Source of the DNA: Usnea hakonensis
Lineage: Eukaryota; Ascomycota; Lecanoromycetes; Lecanorales; Parmeliaceae
Length of the DNA stretch: 33,400 nucleotides
Direction: 5' to 3'
NCBI GenBank assembly: GCA_013423325.1
Contig: BLJB01000163.1
Location: 1-33,400, forward strand
Below are positions 32,521-33,400 of this stretch, one piece after another. Below the pieces are notes generated by a model, which was not told the origin of the DNA, did not search any database, and saw nothing but the letters and a program-made list of their open reading frames with translations. The first letter of the stretch is position 1, and each line of letters opens with the position of its first letter. A program made the translations under genes and the position numbers.

Positions 32521-33033
32521 TTACCCTTTTTCAATCGCACGAACCGTCTTGTTCCAATCCGCATCCATCAAACTCCTCCAAAACTCCTCCACTGCAAATT
32601 TAAAATCAACAACGCTCCCGAATGTCAGCTCCCTTACAAACGCTTCTGATATTAGTCTCTGGAACGTAGCACGTTGCGGACCAACAGCTAGATTTGCGCT
32701 GACGCGATATAGCCAGGCCAGAGGTTTAAGATTAAGGACAGACGCGTCAAGCTGCCATGCTGGACTGGCGATGTTGACACTGTGCTGGATTGCTGGTATG
32801 CATGGCCACGGTCCAGATACAAGAGTATAGAGATAGGCGAGGACTGAGTGGGCTAATATGTTAGTTTGCACAGGATGGATATGATCGCCATGAGTGTTCT
32901 AGCAGGAGTGTGTGTCAACGATATGCGTCAGTCCTTGGAGAACGGTTGATAGTCTCCCAATGCTTTGCTCTAGGCCAGACCCTGACTTCCCTACCCTGCG
33001 GACGAGCTCTCCAAGGCTTCGATTCTGCTGCGT
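32521..33033 (-). pseudogene. Broken reading frame of an unrecognised protein
   Basis: After a CAATAG acceptor-like site (ending at 33034) a frame reads TQQNRSLGELVRRVGKSG through to DTHSC, meets a TAG at 32901-32899, then continues in the same frame as NTHGDHIHPVQTNILAHSVL to EKG and a TAA at 32523-32521. Both halves have protein-like composition (about 44 and 125 codons). I recognise no domain. The TAG may be a nonsense mutation of a coding gene whose 5' part lies to the right. Alternatively the right half is non-coding and the TAG is the end of an intron (GCTAG acceptor) leading into the last exon. Low certainty. Confidence 0.35.
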
Positions 33034-33400
33034 CTATTGGTATTATTCCCAGGTTTCCAGAGACGTCGCTTCCAAAATGGAGACAAGAATCAAATTTCCG
33101 AAGCCTGTGGTATCTCGGAGATCTCTTGCAAAAACTACGTCTGCCAGGAGTGTTTGATAGCTTCCTTCGCCCAAGGATCTTGATTTTCGCGTTGAGTAAG
33201 ATAGAATCTTATTCTAGACTAGAAGCGTATCCCATGGACTGGTAAATGGGGTTCAATAAAGCTTGGCAGCACACCAAAAACTCTTTTAACTAAAGATTTT
33301 CAAAACCAGGTCTATAGATAAAACTTTGGGTGATAACGTTATAGATCTTCCTAAAGAGAGTAAGTTTTGTATTGAGAACTTTTTTAAAAAAGTGGTTGTT
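33034..33400. other. Right edge, nothing supported
   Basis: The sequence becomes A/T-rich at the end but still contains CA and TG, so it does not look RIPped like the left edge. A 5' exon of the broken frame at 32521-33033 could lie here or beyond the window. Confidence 0.35.

Noticed and set aside
1..33400. CRISPR arrays, bacterial operons, rRNA, tRNA genes and telomere repeats
   Set aside because: None seen; introns, RIP and protein families indicate fungal nuclear DNA, and no TTAGGG array or tRNA-like fold was found by eye.

Overview
The window looks like nuclear DNA of a filamentous ascomycete (Pezizomycotina). The protein genes are interrupted by short GT..AG introns of about 50-120 bp, several with recognisable CTAAC/CTGAC-type branch sites. 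The STAND, cysteine-containing secreted and Tc1/mariner families are fungal in style. The first 3 kb is AT-rich and almost devoid of CpA/TpG while CpG is retained, the signature of repeat-induced point mutation (RIP). The species cannot be fixed from sequence alone.

Layout. 1-2983 is RIP-degraded repeat DNA in two blocks of opposite purine/pyrimidine skew, separated by an unmutated island of about 80 bp. Next to it (3149-5012, minus) is the 5' part of a secreted subtilisin-like (S8) protease gene that ends just before the catalytic Asp. From 7.7 to 13.6 kb lie four small intron-containing genes for predicted secreted proteins (7718-8505 +, 9985-10634 +, 11303-12532 +, 12784-13632 -), all unlike one another. 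At 15349-16856 is a complete 1508-bp Tc1/mariner-type transposon with perfect 32-bp terminal inverted repeats and a TA target duplication; its DD34E transposase is broken by two stop codons. It ends 16 bp before the start codon of a NACHT/STAND (NLR-like) gene at 16873-20072. Further on are a multi-pass membrane protein with a large glycosylated loop (22246-24465, minus) and an F-box-like/TPR protein (25235-26518, minus).

The most interesting locus is 27646-28396 (minus). It is a four-exon gene, assembled here from splice sites, for a 184-residue secreted precursor. The precursor holds five four-cysteine modules, several separated by Lys-Arg sites, so it looks like a Kex2-processed multi-peptide precursor. 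At 29320-30170 there is a degenerate tandem repeat of about 161-202 bp. The rest of the right end is gene-poor, with simple repeats, a poly-C tract with two N's (31947-31998), and a broken reading frame at 32521-33033.

Taken together this is an accessory-type region: secreted and recognition-type genes beside RIP-degraded repeats and a DNA transposon. Intron boundaries were placed by eye, from GT/AG, branch site, preserved phase and protein continuity, without transcript data.
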